A DNA stretch of 64,000 nucleotides, from assembly GCF_004319545.1 (NCBI RefSeq), contig NZ_CP036313.1:4776501-4840500 (forward strand), in the 5' to 3' direction. The notes beneath the pieces are model-generated. The model searched no databases. It was not told where the DNA came from and saw only the letters and a list, made by a program, of their open reading frames with translations. Positions 28,051 to 37,907 of this stretch are shown here, one piece after another. Numbering within the stretch: position 1 is the stretch's first letter; each line of letters starts with the position of its first letter. The stretch comes from Desulfobacter hydrogenophilus. Lineage in GTDB: Bacteria > Desulfobacterota > Desulfobacteria > Desulfobacterales > Desulfobacteraceae. The position numbers and the translations under genes were made by a program.

Positions 28051-29046
28051 ATGTATCTGGCAAAAGTAAAAAAAAACGGACAGACCACCTATATCCTCCG
28101 GGAATCTGTCAGACAGGGTGAACAGATAGTGGCCCGGGACATTTTTGACATAGGTCCCTGCCCCGGAGCCTGGATTGATTATCCCGGCGGAAATGCCTGG
28201 TACTTAAATCCGGATCTGGAATCAAGGATTTCAAGTCTGGCCGGCACCTTTGACAGCGACCAGTTTGAAGACCTGTTCCGGCCTTTTATGCGACCCGCCA
28301 TCCGCAGGGCCACCCAGACATTCAGGCAACGCGCCTTTAAGCAGTATACGCCGATGACCCGGGCGCAGAAAGAGACCATTGCAAGACAGGTTCATGCCTT
28401 TGACAAACGCCGGGCCCATTTTCTTAAATTCGGCAACATGGACCAGGGGCCCATGGTTAATATGCCGGCAGTAATTTTCAGGCAGTTACACAACAAATCC
28501 CGGGATGAAATTGAACAAGGCTTCATGGACCAGGAGCGGGTTTTAAAAAGAAAAGATCTTAAATCCTACATTTATACGGCGCTTGATCTCCATCGCTTTT
28601 TCAAAGGGTTCATGGCCAAGCAGATGCCCCATGCACTGGACCAGGATAAAGTAGAGGCATTTTTTATCCAGGAGTTATGTCTGCTGAATAAGGAACTTTT
28701 CGGACTGACCAGCCGGCTGCATGAATATTTGATCCGGTATGCCGTCATGTTTTTTGATCACACTTACGGGGATTCGGTGCTGTTGGATGATATGGTTAAA
28801 GATTTCCAGTTCCGTCAAAGAAGTCGCGGGTTTAAGCCGCCTGCGGCCACCCGGCAACTTGCGCTATCCCAGGCATTCAAAATCTTTAATCTCACGGCCA
28901 AGAGCTTGGAAACCATGGATAAAAAAGATCTCGCCCGAAAATTCAGGCGTCTTGCAAGACAACATCATCCGGACAGGGGCGGTAGCCACGACAGGTTTGT
29001 GGAACTTAACAACGCCTACCAGGCCCTGCTTGAAAAAATATCATAA
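28051..29046 (+). CDS. Protein with C-terminal J domain
   Basis: 331 residues. The last ~55 residues are a J domain with the HPD motif in LARQHHPDRGGSHDRF, the site that stimulates the ATPase of DnaK-type chaperones. The first ~270 residues have no recognised domain; they are helical and rich in Arg and Phe. The start follows the DUF362 stop by 2 bp. A co-chaperone that delivers the DUF362 Fe-S protein or its client to Hsp70 is possible but only inferred from position. Confidence 0.78.
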   Translation: MYLAKVKKNGQTTYILRESVRQGEQIVARDIFDIGPCPGAWIDYPGGNAWYLNPDLESRISSLAGTFDSDQFEDLFRPFMRPAIRRATQTFRQRAFKQYTPMTRAQKETIARQVHAFDKRRAHFLKFGNMDQGPMVNMPAVIFRQLHNKSRDEIEQGFMDQERVLKRKDLKSYIYTALDLHRFFKGFMAKQMPHALDQDKVEAFFIQELCLLNKELFGLTSRLHEYLIRYAVMFFDHTYGDSVLLDDMVKDFQFRQRSRGFKPPAATRQLALSQAFKIFNLTAKSLETMDKKDLARKFRRLARQHHPDRGGSHDRFVELNNAYQALLEKIS

Positions 29047-29164
29047 CGGTGAACATCCCGGAATTGATTGACAAGAAAAGGTGTTGACGTTAAATATGTA
29101 ATTATTGCTTCAGATTATAGATGTTTCATACAAAATTATTCATAATCTAAAAAAGAGGATTCGG

Positions 29165-31193
29165 GTGTTACGCGTTTTCCTGAAAAAAATAATTCTGCCG
29201 CTTTTGTTTCTACCAGGTCTATTCCTTATTTTACCTGCCAGATGCCCAGCCGCACAGGACCAGGACCTAACTGAATTTTCCATTGAAGAACTCATGGACA
29301 TCAAAGTAACGTCCGTGAGTAAAAAAAGCCAACGGCTGTCTGATAGTGCGGCCGCAATTTTCGTGATCACCCGGGAGGATATCAGACGGTCCGGTGCCAC
29401 CAGTATTCCTGATGCCCTGCGCATGGCCCCGGGCGTGAATGTGGCACGCATTGATGCCAACAAATGGGCAGTAAACTGCAGGGGATTTAACAGCCGGTTC
29501 TCCCCAAGTCTTCAGGTGCTTGTTGACGGACGCAGTGTGTATACCCCCAGTTTTTCAGGCGTTTACTGGGAAGTAACAAATGTGCTGCTTGAGGATGTGG
29601 ACCGCATTGAGGTGATCCGCGGCCCCGGAGCGACCATCTGGGGATCCAATGCTGTCAATGGGGTGATCAATATCATCACCAAGCGTGCCGATGATACCCA
29701 GGGGGGGGGTTTTACAGGCGTCTGCTGGATCAGTAGAAAAAAATATGGTCGCCGCAAGATATGGGGCCGGCATGGGTAAAGACAAATTCTGGCGGATTTA
29801 CGCCAAACACAGGGCCAGGGATGAATTTGATCGTGTTTCCGGAGAAAATGCAAGTGACGACTGGCAGATCAATCAGGCCGGGTTCCGCATGGATGCCCAA
29901 ATGTCTTCGGCTGACGATTTCACACTCCAGGGAGATATCTACGACGGGCATATCCACCAGGACCTCTATCTTTACAGTCAGGCGTCGCCATACATGGATG
30001 AATTTCCCGTAAAAACAAAGGTCTTTGGGGGTAATATCATGGGCCGGTGGACAAAGATACTTTCCGGGACATCGGAAATGTCTGTGCAGATGTATTACGA
30101 TGTGATGCATCGTTCCGAGGATATGCTCAACGAAGACCGGCACAACTTTGATGTGGAATTTCAGCACCGCTTCGGGCTGGGTTTGGGGAATGATATTATC
30201 TGGGGACTTCGGCTGCGCCATTTATATGATGATTATTCAGGCTCAAAAGTTGCATATATGGATCCTATCAACAAAAGAAATCTTCTATACTCGGCCTTTA
30301 TCCAAGATGAGATATCTTTACTTGAGGATAAAATTAAATTGACCATTGGTTCAAAATTTGAGCACAACGATTATACCGGCCTTGAAATTCAGCCTTCCAC
30401 GAGGCTATTGTGGACGCCCGGTGAGCACCACAGGGTGTGGGCGGCCATTTCCCGGGCCACCCGGATTCCCTCCCGAATTGAAGCCGATGCGATCGTCTAT
30501 CTCTCTGGAACGGATATCACCGGCAGCCCGTTCCCTTTGTATACCAGATTCGTAAACAATAAGGATCAATCGGCAGAAACACTGTGGTCATGGGAAGCAG
30601 GATACCGCTTTATCCCGCAACAAAACCTCTCAATTGATTTGGCGCTGTTTTTCAATGATTATCAAAATCTAAGGATATATTCACCGCAGGGTTCTGCCTA
30701 TTTTGACGACGAGAGCCAAATGCTTATTCAGGATGTTGGGTTAAGCAACATGTCCAATGCCCAATCCTGGGGGGCAGAGATCTCCGTGGATCTGGCCACA
30801 AGCAGGAAAGTCAAATGGACCCTTGCTTATTCATTGACATTCCATGATTATGATAATGACGAGGATTTTGAAATCGATTTTGGTTTTACAAAACATCAAA
30901 TTTCCTTGAGGGGCCGGTTTGATTTAACGAAAAATTTGACCCTGGACGCCTGGTTTAGATATGTGGGCAAAACAAAAGCAAATGACGTATTTTCAGACAC
31001 TCTAATCTATGAAATTGACGATTACGTAACCCTGGATCTGCGCTTGGGATGGAAAATCCGGCCGGATCTGGAATTTTTCCTGACCGGGCAAAATCTGCTC
31101 CAGGACAGCCACCTTGAATTTGTCCAGGAAGCATTCAGTTATCCTGTGGAAGTCCCTCGTAGCGCTTATGCCGGACTGACCTATAAATTCTAA
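29165..31193 (+). pseudogene. TonB-dependent receptor 1, out of frame at a G9 tract
   Basis: The GTG at 29165 follows AAGAGGA by 5 bases. A signal peptide (to about ARCPAA), a TonB-box-like ELMDI segment and the plug domain (SIPDALRMAPGVNVARID, VDRIEVIRGPGATIWGSNA) are read in one frame to DTQGG. At nine G's (29701-29709) the frame shifts; the barrel (from QASAGSVEKNMVAARYG to the terminal AYAGLTYKF) continues in the next frame to 31193. With eight G's the two parts join exactly as in the paralogues at 41855 and 48720. It is either phase-off, a true pseudogene or a read error. It leads an operon with YfiR-like and kinase genes, whose frames are intact. Confidence 0.88.
29701..29709 (+). repeat. 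Homopolymeric G9 tract inside receptor 1
   Basis: Nine consecutive G at the codons for DTQGG. Receptors 2 and 3 have six G at the same place. Such a tract is prone to slipped-strand mispairing, and eight G's would restore the frame. Confidence 0.9.
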
Positions 31194-31211
31194 CGACATG
31201 CCCTATTCCCC

Positions 31212-31817
31212 ATGGCAATAAAAACAAAACGGATGCAAATTTTAAAAAATAAAGGAATACAAATATTCATCCCGGTCTGCATCTGTCAGTTTCTGTTATG
31301 TATTATTGCCATAGGAACAGTCCAGTCACAAAACCTTGAAGAATATAGGGTCAAGGCAGCCTTTGTTTATAATTTCACCAAACTCATTCAATGGCCCGAA
31401 ACTGCATTTGACAGTGAAGGAAAGAACTTTAAAATAGCGGTGTTCGGTAATGAATATCTTAAAGAAGGCTTCCAGACCATTGACGGCAAAATCAGCACCG
31501 GACGCACCATATCCATCCAGTATCTTGACCCTGAAACTAATGATTATAAAAAAACGCTGGCAGAAAATCAGATTGTATTCATCAGCAGGCATACGCGTTT
31601 GCCACAAATCTTAAAAATTTTAAGTAATATTGGAGACAGACCGATTCTAACTATTGGTGAAGTGAAAAATTTCAGCCGGGCCGGGGGCATTATTCAGTTT
31701 TTCACAAGAGAGGATCATCTCCATTTTGAAGTTAATATTAACAGAGCTGAGGCACACCAGCTCAAATTCAGTTCCCGGCTGCTAAAACTGGCTGTTATCG
31801 TAAATGAAAAAGAATGA
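31212..31817 (+). CDS. YfiR-family (DUF4154) periplasmic protein
   Basis: 201 residues. An N-terminal signal/anchor helix (about 14-37) precedes a DUF4154 domain: [20 protein letters not shown] near residue 44, [13 protein letters not shown], and the end [19 protein letters not shown]. In Pseudomonas, YfiR is the periplasmic repressor of the CHASE8-containing diguanylate cyclase YfiN. Here the next gene, overlapping by 4 bp, encodes a kinase with a CHASE8-like sensor, so the same periplasmic control is likely. It follows the TonB receptor by 18 bp. Confidence 0.85.
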   Translation: MAIKTKRMQILKNKGIQIFIPVCICQFLLCIIAIGTVQSQNLEEYRVKAAFVYNFTKLIQWPETAFDSEGKNFKIAVFGNEYLKEGFQTIDGKISTGRTISIQYLDPETNDYKKTLAENQIVFISRHTRLPQILKILSNIGDRPILTIGEVKNFSRAGGIIQFFTREDHLHFEVNINRAEAHQLKFSSRLLKLAVIVNEKE

Positions 31818-33925
31818 AACCCCAAAAAATATCAAAGCATAGCGTCGTTTCCATCAGGACAAAACTGATCCTGACCCTTGGGTTTACGGCATTACTGGCC
31901 CTTTTTATGATGGCCGCTTCCATGGTGGCCTATGAAACTCATAATGCCAGAAACAATCTGGTTGATGAACTTGTATCCATGGCGAACCTGATTGCGTTGA
32001 ATTCTTCGGTTGCCATGATGTTCAATGACCGGAATGCGGCATTGGAGGATCTAAGCGCGTTGTCTGCAAAACAGGGCATTATCGGCGCAATCCTTTACGA
32101 CACCCATGGGAAAATTTACGCTGAGTTCTCAAAAGGAGCCGTTTCCATTGACACGCTGGCCCATGAAGTCAAACAGGTATGCACACCAGGCATGTCCCCA
32201 ATTGAAATAGTTACTGCCCAAAAAACGTTCAGCGGGGTTACAAACAGCCATACCCATGTGATCCTCCCGGTCAATTTTAAAGACAATTTTTTAGGGGCCA
32301 TTCATTTGATTGATGATATGCAGCAACAGAAAAAAAGACTGGCTGCCTATTATCTGATTGTTGCGAGCATTGTTATCGTCTCGTTGGTAGTGGTCTTGAT
32401 TCTGTCTTCGAAACTGCAGTCCATCTTCACCCGACCATTATTTGATGTCATTGATTCCATGCGGCAAGTGACCCAAAAAAAGGACTATCAGGTCAGGGTA
32501 AAAAAATATAGTGACGATGAGTTTGGTGTGCTTGTGGAACAGTTTAACCAGATGATTAAAGAAGTCCAGGCCAGGGACAACGCGCTAAAATCATATAGTT
32601 CAAGCCTTGAAGCCAGGGTCGAACAAAGAACCCAGGACCTGACCCAGGCCAAGGAAGCACTCGAGTCTACGGTCATTCGCCTGAAAAAGGCCCAGAAGAA
32701 GGCAGAAGAAGCCAGCCAGGTAAAATCCCAGTTCCTTGCCAACATGAGCCATGAAATCAGAACGCCCATGAACGGCATTATCGGCATGACGGAAATTTTG
32801 CTTTCGTCCAAACTTTCGAGTGACCAGGAAACATTTGCGATCAATATCCAAAAATCAGCCCAGATGCTGCTTGCAATCATCAGTGATATTTTAGATTTTT
32901 CCAAAATTGAAGCGGGCAAACTTGAAGTTGAATCCATTGCCTTTGATATAGGCAGCCTGCTGACGGACATTAAAACACTTCTGATGTCTGTAGCCAGGGA
33001 TAAAAACCTAACGTTAACCGTTGAAATCCAAAAGGGTGCACACCTTTTCCTGATGGGAGACCCCACAAGAATCAGGCAGGTGCTGATTAATTTAGTGGGC
33101 AATGCCATAAAATTTACAGAAAAGGGGGGGGTAACCATCATGGTGTCCACGACCCTGATAGAGGACAGTGAATTTCACAGCGTTGGTGACCGGGAATCCC
33201 GGGTTGACCTGACCATTTCCATCAAAGATACCGGTATCGGTATCCCACCTAAAAAGCAACATCTCTTATTTACACCCTTTTACCAGACTAACGCCTCTTT
33301 TACGCGCAAATACGGAGGTACCGGACTTGGTCTTGCCATTTCATCGGATCTGGTGTCACTTATGGGAGGTACCATCAGGTGCACCAGCAAGCCGGGACAG
33401 GGAAGCATATTCTCTTTTGTTCTTCCTTTAAATAAGGCAAAACAAAGCGTTAATGAGATGTCTGTAGCCGTCAATACCCGTCCCAAAAAAACAGACAAGA
33501 TCAATCTTCATGTGCTGGTAGCCGAAGATAATATCACCAACCAGGATGTTTTTTCAGCCATGCTTAAGAAATTTGGTTGCAGGGTGGATATTGCAGCCAC
33601 GGGTGTTGATGCCAGAGATAAGTTCATTTCTTTAAAACCGGACATCATCCTCATGGACTGCCAGATGCCGGAAATGGACGGTTACCAGGCCACCCAGGAA
33701 ATCAGAAGACATGAGACAACCCTTGACACCCATACCCCAATCATCGCCATCACCGCCCATGCCATGACGGATGATAAGGAGAAGTGCCGAAATGCAGGCA
33801 TGGACGATTTTTTAACCAAACCCTTCATGATGAACGATCTTTTGGAAATACTAAAGAGATGGGGGCCTCATCCGAATCTGTCCGGCCCCGATTCTGCAGA
33901 TATTGCCGACAACACGACCCGATAG
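31814..33925 (+). CDS. Hybrid histidine kinase with CHASE8-like sensor (CHASE8-HAMP-HisKA-HATPase-REC)
   Basis: 703 residues. TM1 at about 18-38, then a periplasmic CHASE8-type domain ([37 protein letters not shown]) as in YfiN, and TM2 at about 180-202. HAMP follows ([17 protein letters not shown]), then a coiled coil and HisKA ([14 protein letters not shown], His about residue 313). HATPase boxes are [18 protein letters not shown] and [11 protein letters not shown]-terminal receiver has Asp about 614 in [12 protein letters not shown]. No HPt domain is present, so an external phosphotransfer protein is needed or the REC acts on the kinase. Translationally coupled to the YfiR gene. Confidence 0.9.
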   Translation: MKPQKISKHSVVSIRTKLILTLGFTALLALFMMAASMVAYETHNARNNLVDELVSMANLIALNSSVAMMFNDRNAALEDLSALSAKQGIIGAILYDTHGKIYAEFSKGAVSIDTLAHEVKQVCTPGMSPIEIVTAQKTFSGVTNSHTHVILPVNFKDNFLGAIHLIDDMQQQKKRLAAYYLIVASIVIVSLVVVLILSSKLQSIFTRPLFDVIDSMRQVTQKKDYQVRVKKYSDDEFGVLVEQFNQMIKEVQARDNALKSYSSSLEARVEQRTQDLTQAKEALESTVIRLKKAQKKAEEASQVKSQFLANMSHEIRTPMNGIIGMTEILLSSKLSSDQETFAINIQKSAQMLLAIISDILDFSKIEAGKLEVESIAFDIGSLLTDIKTLLMSVARDKNLTLTVEIQKGAHLFLMGDPTRIRQVLINLVGNAIKFTEKGGVTIMVSTTLIEDSEFHSVGDRESRVDLTISIKDTGIGIPPKKQHLLFTPFYQTNASFTRKYGGTGLGLAISSDLVSLMGGTIRCTSKPGQGSIFSFVLPLNKAKQSVNEMSVAVNTRPKKTDKINLHVLVAEDNITNQDVFSAMLKKFGCRVDIAATGVDARDKFISLKPDIILMDCQMPEMDGYQATQEIRRHETTLDTHTPIIAITAHAMTDDKEKCRNAGMDDFLTKPFMMNDLLEILKRWGPHPNLSGPDSADIADNTTR

Positions 33926-34686
33926 TCAAACAGCGTAATATCTCCCGGCGCCTCCAGCTGTTCCTTAATCCGCTTGCGTTTTATTTGTTCTGCGGTCATC
34001 AGATATCTCATCTTTTTACCCCCCGGGGACTAAACAGATAAGCACAATATTTTTCATAAGAAATATATGTTAATCAAAAGTTTGTATCAAAAAAGTTCAA
34101 TATTATTCTCTGGATCTCTCCCTTTGCCGTCTTCATTTGAAACGATAACATTTTCTTCGGATATATCGTCCAACTGGATAGGAATTTGATCAATGAAGAA
34201 TGTTATTTCACCCAATTTCGCAACCAACGCTTCAAATTCGCCCCCAAAGAACCTGGAACATGGCTATAGCAAACCTGTTACAATATGTCCTTTGAATCGA
34301 ATGTTCATCCCGGCAGAAAAAAGATTTTTATAAAAGTATCTATGGCATTCTAATGAATTACACCTGGCCCAAAATCGGATATTTCAAATACTTTAAACCC
34401 TGGGGCAGGCACCACCACAAGAAAACTCCATATCCAAGCCAGAACAGACAAATGATAGCCGGGAGAGTCATGATCCAAAAGCTATGACCATTACCAACAG
34501 ACAGGATACACTGGGCCAGGTTCAGGGTGTTATGCTGGACATGGGGGATGATTCCCCGGATAAGGATTTTGAAAAAAAATTAGACAAAATTGATGTCAGG
34601 TCACCATCTAATTGCTTGACTCTTTAGGAAAATCGATTAATATATTCCAAGTTCTTTCAATCTAAACTAAAAAAAAGGCTGCAATT
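33926..34686. other. 760-bp stretch with coding debris, no intact gene
   Basis: On the minus strand a frame of ~55 codons ending at 34087 reads like the tail of a real protein (FFGGEFEALVAKLGEITFF) but has a stop and no start upstream. On the plus strand 34484-34627 encodes 47 residues (MTITNRQDTLGQVQG...) without a clear ribosome binding site. Neither family is recognised. The composition suggests a degraded former gene region. Confidence 0.4.
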
Positions 34687-34977
34687 TTGACCTGTACCAA
34701 ATCAACACTCATCGAAAAAATTTCAGAGACATTTGACCAAAACCCATCTCAGTCCAAAGAGGTCCTTGAAACCCTGATTGAAATCATGAAGTCCACCCTG
34801 GCTTCCGGTGAAGATATTATGGTTTCCGGATTCGGGAAATTCCAGGTAATTGAAAAGTCGCCAAGAAAGGGGAGGAATCCGGCTACAGGGGATGCCATGA
34901 TCCTTGAAAAAAGGCGGGTTGTCACGTTTAAATGTGCGGGAAAGCTTAAAAATAGAATCAACGAAAAAATACAATAA
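34687..34977 (+). CDS. HU/IHF-family DNA-binding protein, IHF-alpha-like
   Basis: 96 residues. It starts at TTG: the family N-terminus (TKSTLIEKISE) begins only 3 codons later and no ATG or GTG is available. AAGG lies 8 bases upstream. The DNA-binding arm and saddle motifs are seen in VSGFGKFQVIEKSPRKGRNPATGD, with the intercalating Pro in NPATG. This is a nucleoid protein that bends DNA, needed for sigma-54 promoters among others. The alpha/beta subunit choice is uncertain; the length favours IHF-alpha. A palindromic repeat begins at its stop codon. Confidence 0.85.
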   Translation: MTCTKSTLIEKISETFDQNPSQSKEVLETLIEIMKSTLASGEDIMVSGFGKFQVIEKSPRKGRNPATGDAMILEKRRVVTFKCAGKLKNRINEKIQ

Positions 34978-35064
34978 CAACCATGGGCTGACTTGGTCTA
35001 TCAGCGTCCAGGCTCAGCCCATAACGAAACAAGAAAGTAATTCAACAACTTATTGAAATTTTCA
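34975..35064. repeat. Dispersed palindromic repeat, copy D
   Basis: Begins at the ihfA-like stop codon (TAACAACCATGG). It has a 9-bp inverted repeat ATGGGCTGA/TCAGCCCAT and ends in GAAATTTTCAT. It is adjacent to copy C in the same orientation, and related to copies at 41714, 54481 and 60259. Confidence 0.75.
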
Positions 35065-35153
35065 TATAACGGCCATGGCTGACCTGGTCTTTCACCGAGG
35101 TCAGATCACAACAAATCATGAAAGAAACTAATAGGTTAGTTCAATTCTTTCAT
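35065..35153. repeat. Dispersed palindromic repeat, copy C
   Basis: TATAACGGCCATGG at one end, then hairpin arms TGACCT and AGGTCA, and CACAACAAATCATGAAAG. The reverse complement is nearly identical to copy A at 60259-60347 over about 85 bp. It lies between the ihfA-like and recD2 genes. Confidence 0.82.
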
Positions 35154-35216
35154 ATAAAAAAAACCAAAAATCACACGATTTTCATGTAACCGAATTTATT
35201 TTTTTCCATGCAGCGG

Positions 35217-37763
35217 CTATAATTTTACCTCTTTTGTGAGCAAAACCTGGAGCGCGGTCTGGCGGCGACTGATATCCTGGTTTCCCACTGCCATGCCTAA
35301 AGCCCTTCGAGTGCCTACAAAAACGGCCAATTTTCTAGCACGGGTAATTCCTGTGTAAATCAGGTTGCGGAAAAGCATTTTAAAGTGCTGGGTCAAAACC
35401 GGAATGATCACCACCTCAAATTCACTGCCCTGGGATTTATGGATGGTGATGGCATAAGCCAGGTCAAGTTCCATGATGTCTGCCTGCTGATAGTGCACCA
35501 CCCGGTTATCCGGTAAAAAACGGACCGTGCAGGTAATATCCATGGTGTTAATCCGGTCGATGATGCCGATATCCCCGTTAAATACCCCCAGATCATAGTT
35601 GTTTTTTCTGTGAATCACCCGGTCACCGGTTCTGAATACCCGCCGGCCCACGGTGAGCTGGGCCTTGCCCGGGCCCATGGGATTATAGCCGTCCTGAATT
35701 TCACGGTTCAAAGAAAGGGTACCAAGACTGCCCCGGGTCATGGGGGAAAGGATCTGAATTTCCGTATCTCTTCCCAAATATTTGGGAATCCACTCCAGAT
35801 ATAATTTTTTTACCGCATCCAAAGCAGATAGACCATAATGCAAAGAGGACCATGGGTGAACCTTCTCCACCACTGCCATAAGTTCTTGAATACGATTTTC
35901 AGTCCCTGCCAGACGGGCCAAATCCACATGAGCAAACTTTTTAGGAATCTCAATTTCAGTCTCCCAGGGTGAACACGACTCATTAACCCTGAATTCATAT
36001 AAATCACCATGATCATTGTCCCGGGCATCACCGGGGATAGAAATCTCTTGAACATTACTGCTGTTTGGCGTTTCCGGGTCAACAGGTGTATATAAACGTT
36101 TAACCCGGCCGACAAAGTTGAGCTGTTCTTTGGTGACTTCATCGGAATCAATAAACATACAGTCGGTTCCGTCCTGCCAGATGGACGGATACTTAAACGG
36201 ACTTTTGATCCATGGTATCCGGCCCTTATTGATCTGGTGGGCAAACTTTATGATCATAGAAAACCGGGCCTGGCGAAACACCTGGGTAAGCCGAAAACAG
36301 GGCACGGCTTGAGACGCAATGATATCTTTAAGTACGTTGCCAGCCCCCACCGAAGGCAATTGGTCATAATCACCGATAAATACGACCTGGCTGTGCCGTG
36401 GCACGGCTTTAAGCAAAGAGGCCGTCAGATTAATATCCAGCATGGAGCATTCGTCCACCACCAGAAAATCTGTTTTTAAAGGGGAACTTTCATCGCGTTT
36501 AAATCCCCCGGCTTTCCAGCCCAAAAGCCGGTGAATGGTTTTGGCCGGTTTTCCGATCACCTCGCTCATACGCTGGGCAGCCCGGCCCGTAGGCGCGGCC
36601 AGCATCACCTTTTGTCCCATGGCCTCGAGCAGGCGGACCATCACCCGTGTGGCCGTGGTTTTACCGCATCCGGGACCACCTGTGAGAACGGAAAAATGCT
36701 GCTGCACCGCCCCCTTGACCGCCGCTACCTGTTCAACGGAAAGCTGCATCTGAAAACGTTGGCAAAACAACGCTACCCACCGGTCAATCCGGGCCTGGTC
36801 AAAGGTGCGTTCAGGCCCGGGATCTAAAAGACGTTTGGCCACATACGCCTCGTCAAAATAAAGAGAGCGGGCATAGTAACAGGCCACAGGCTGCCCGGTG
36901 TCATCGAACAGGTCCCTGCGCATCAAAAGTCGCTGGGCTTCCATCTGTGTTAAAAGGGATTCAAGCTGCCGAGACAGATCAAGCTCGAGCAGATCTTTTA
37001 CCTGTTCTTTGATCTGGGGAAACGTAAGATAACAATGCCCGAACTCCCGGGCTGCAGACAGTACGTGGCGGATACCGGCGGTGATTCTTGGCGGACTGTC
37101 CGTTTCAAGGCCAATGCTCAAGGCCACCTTATCCGCAGTAAAAAAGCCAATACCGAAAAAATCAGCAGCAAGACGATACGGGTCCTGGGTGATCCAGGCA
37201 ATGGCATTATCGCCGTATTCTTTAAATATGCGAACGGAAAACAACGTGGAGATCCCGTGGGACTGCAGAAACATCATCACATCCCGGATGGCCCGGTGCT
37301 CCGCCCAGGCCGTTGAAATCATTTCAAGCTTTTTATGGGCAATCCCCGGCACCTCCACAAGGCGCCCAATATCGGATTCAAACACATCCAGGGTCTGGTC
37401 CTTGAAATATCCCACAATTTTTTTTGCGGTTTTGGGCCCCACCCCTTTGATCAGCCCGGAACCGAGATATTTTTCCAGGGCCGATGCCGTAGCAGGCTTT
37501 TTCTCCCTGGCATGCACGGCCTTGAACTGCCGGCCAAATTTTGGGTGCATCGTCCATGCCCCCTCAAATTCCATGGAGGCACCGGCAAACACCTTTGTCT
37601 GATGGACCACAACAGTTTCCCGGCTACCCGGACGATCAAAGGGCTGTACTTTAAGAATGGACCAGCCATTGTCCGGGTTATGGAATGTGACCCGGTCCAC
37701 GACACCTTTTAAGACCTCGTTGATGTGGCCGGAATCAGACAATGTATCTGTTCTCTGGTTCAT
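35217..37763 (-). CDS. recD2: RecD2-type SF1B DNA helicase
   Basis: 848 residues. An N-terminal OB-like region and helix-hairpin-helix units (SGLIKGVGPKTAKKIVGYF, GRLVEVPGIAHKKLEM) precede the helicase core. Walker A is LTGGPGCGKTT (about residue 357), Walker B FLVVDECSMLD, and the last motif is AITIHKSQGSEF followed by LIYTGITRARK. RecD2 unwinds DNA 5' to 3' without RecBC. Between the motif GDYDQLPSVGAG and SPMTRGSLGT there is a stretch of ~100 extra residues (about 545-660) compared with the usual ~740-residue protein. Its neighbour upstream, the anhydrase-like gene, is divergent. Confidence 0.9.
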   Translation of the reverse strand: MNQRTDTLSDSGHINEVLKGVVDRVTFHNPDNGWSILKVQPFDRPGSRETVVVHQTKVFAGASMEFEGAWTMHPKFGRQFKAVHAREKKPATASALEKYLGSGLIKGVGPKTAKKIVGYFKDQTLDVFESDIGRLVEVPGIAHKKLEMISTAWAEHRAIRDVMMFLQSHGISTLFSVRIFKEYGDNAIAWITQDPYRLAADFFGIGFFTADKVALSIGLETDSPPRITAGIRHVLSAAREFGHCYLTFPQIKEQVKDLLELDLSRQLESLLTQMEAQRLLMRRDLFDDTGQPVACYYARSLYFDEAYVAKRLLDPGPERTFDQARIDRWVALFCQRFQMQLSVEQVAAVKGAVQQHFSVLTGGPGCGKTTATRVMVRLLEAMGQKVMLAAPTGRAAQRMSEVIGKPAKTIHRLLGWKAGGFKRDESSPLKTDFLVVDECSMLDINLTASLLKAVPRHSQVVFIGDYDQLPSVGAGNVLKDIIASQAVPCFRLTQVFRQARFSMIIKFAHQINKGRIPWIKSPFKYPSIWQDGTDCMFIDSDEVTKEQLNFVGRVKRLYTPVDPETPNSSNVQEISIPGDARDNDHGDLYEFRVNESCSPWETEIEIPKKFAHVDLARLAGTENRIQELMAVVEKVHPWSSLHYGLSALDAVKKLYLEWIPKYLGRDTEIQILSPMTRGSLGTLSLNREIQDGYNPMGPGKAQLTVGRRVFRTGDRVIHRKNNYDLGVFNGDIGIIDRINTMDITCTVRFLPDNRVVHYQQADIMELDLAYAITIHKSQGSEFEVVIIPVLTQHFKMLFRNLIYTGITRARKLAVFVGTRRALGMAVGNQDISRRQTALQVLLTKEVKL

Positions 37764-37907
37764 ATCGGGTCACCATACAGGACACGGCAGACCAAAACAA
37801 CTTATTTTGGTGGCGTTTAATCTGAAACAAAAAAGGTGAACAATATAGACAAATGTGGTATTTGAAGTTTCTGATATAAATAAAAAATGATTTTAAGGAG
37901 AGGAAAA

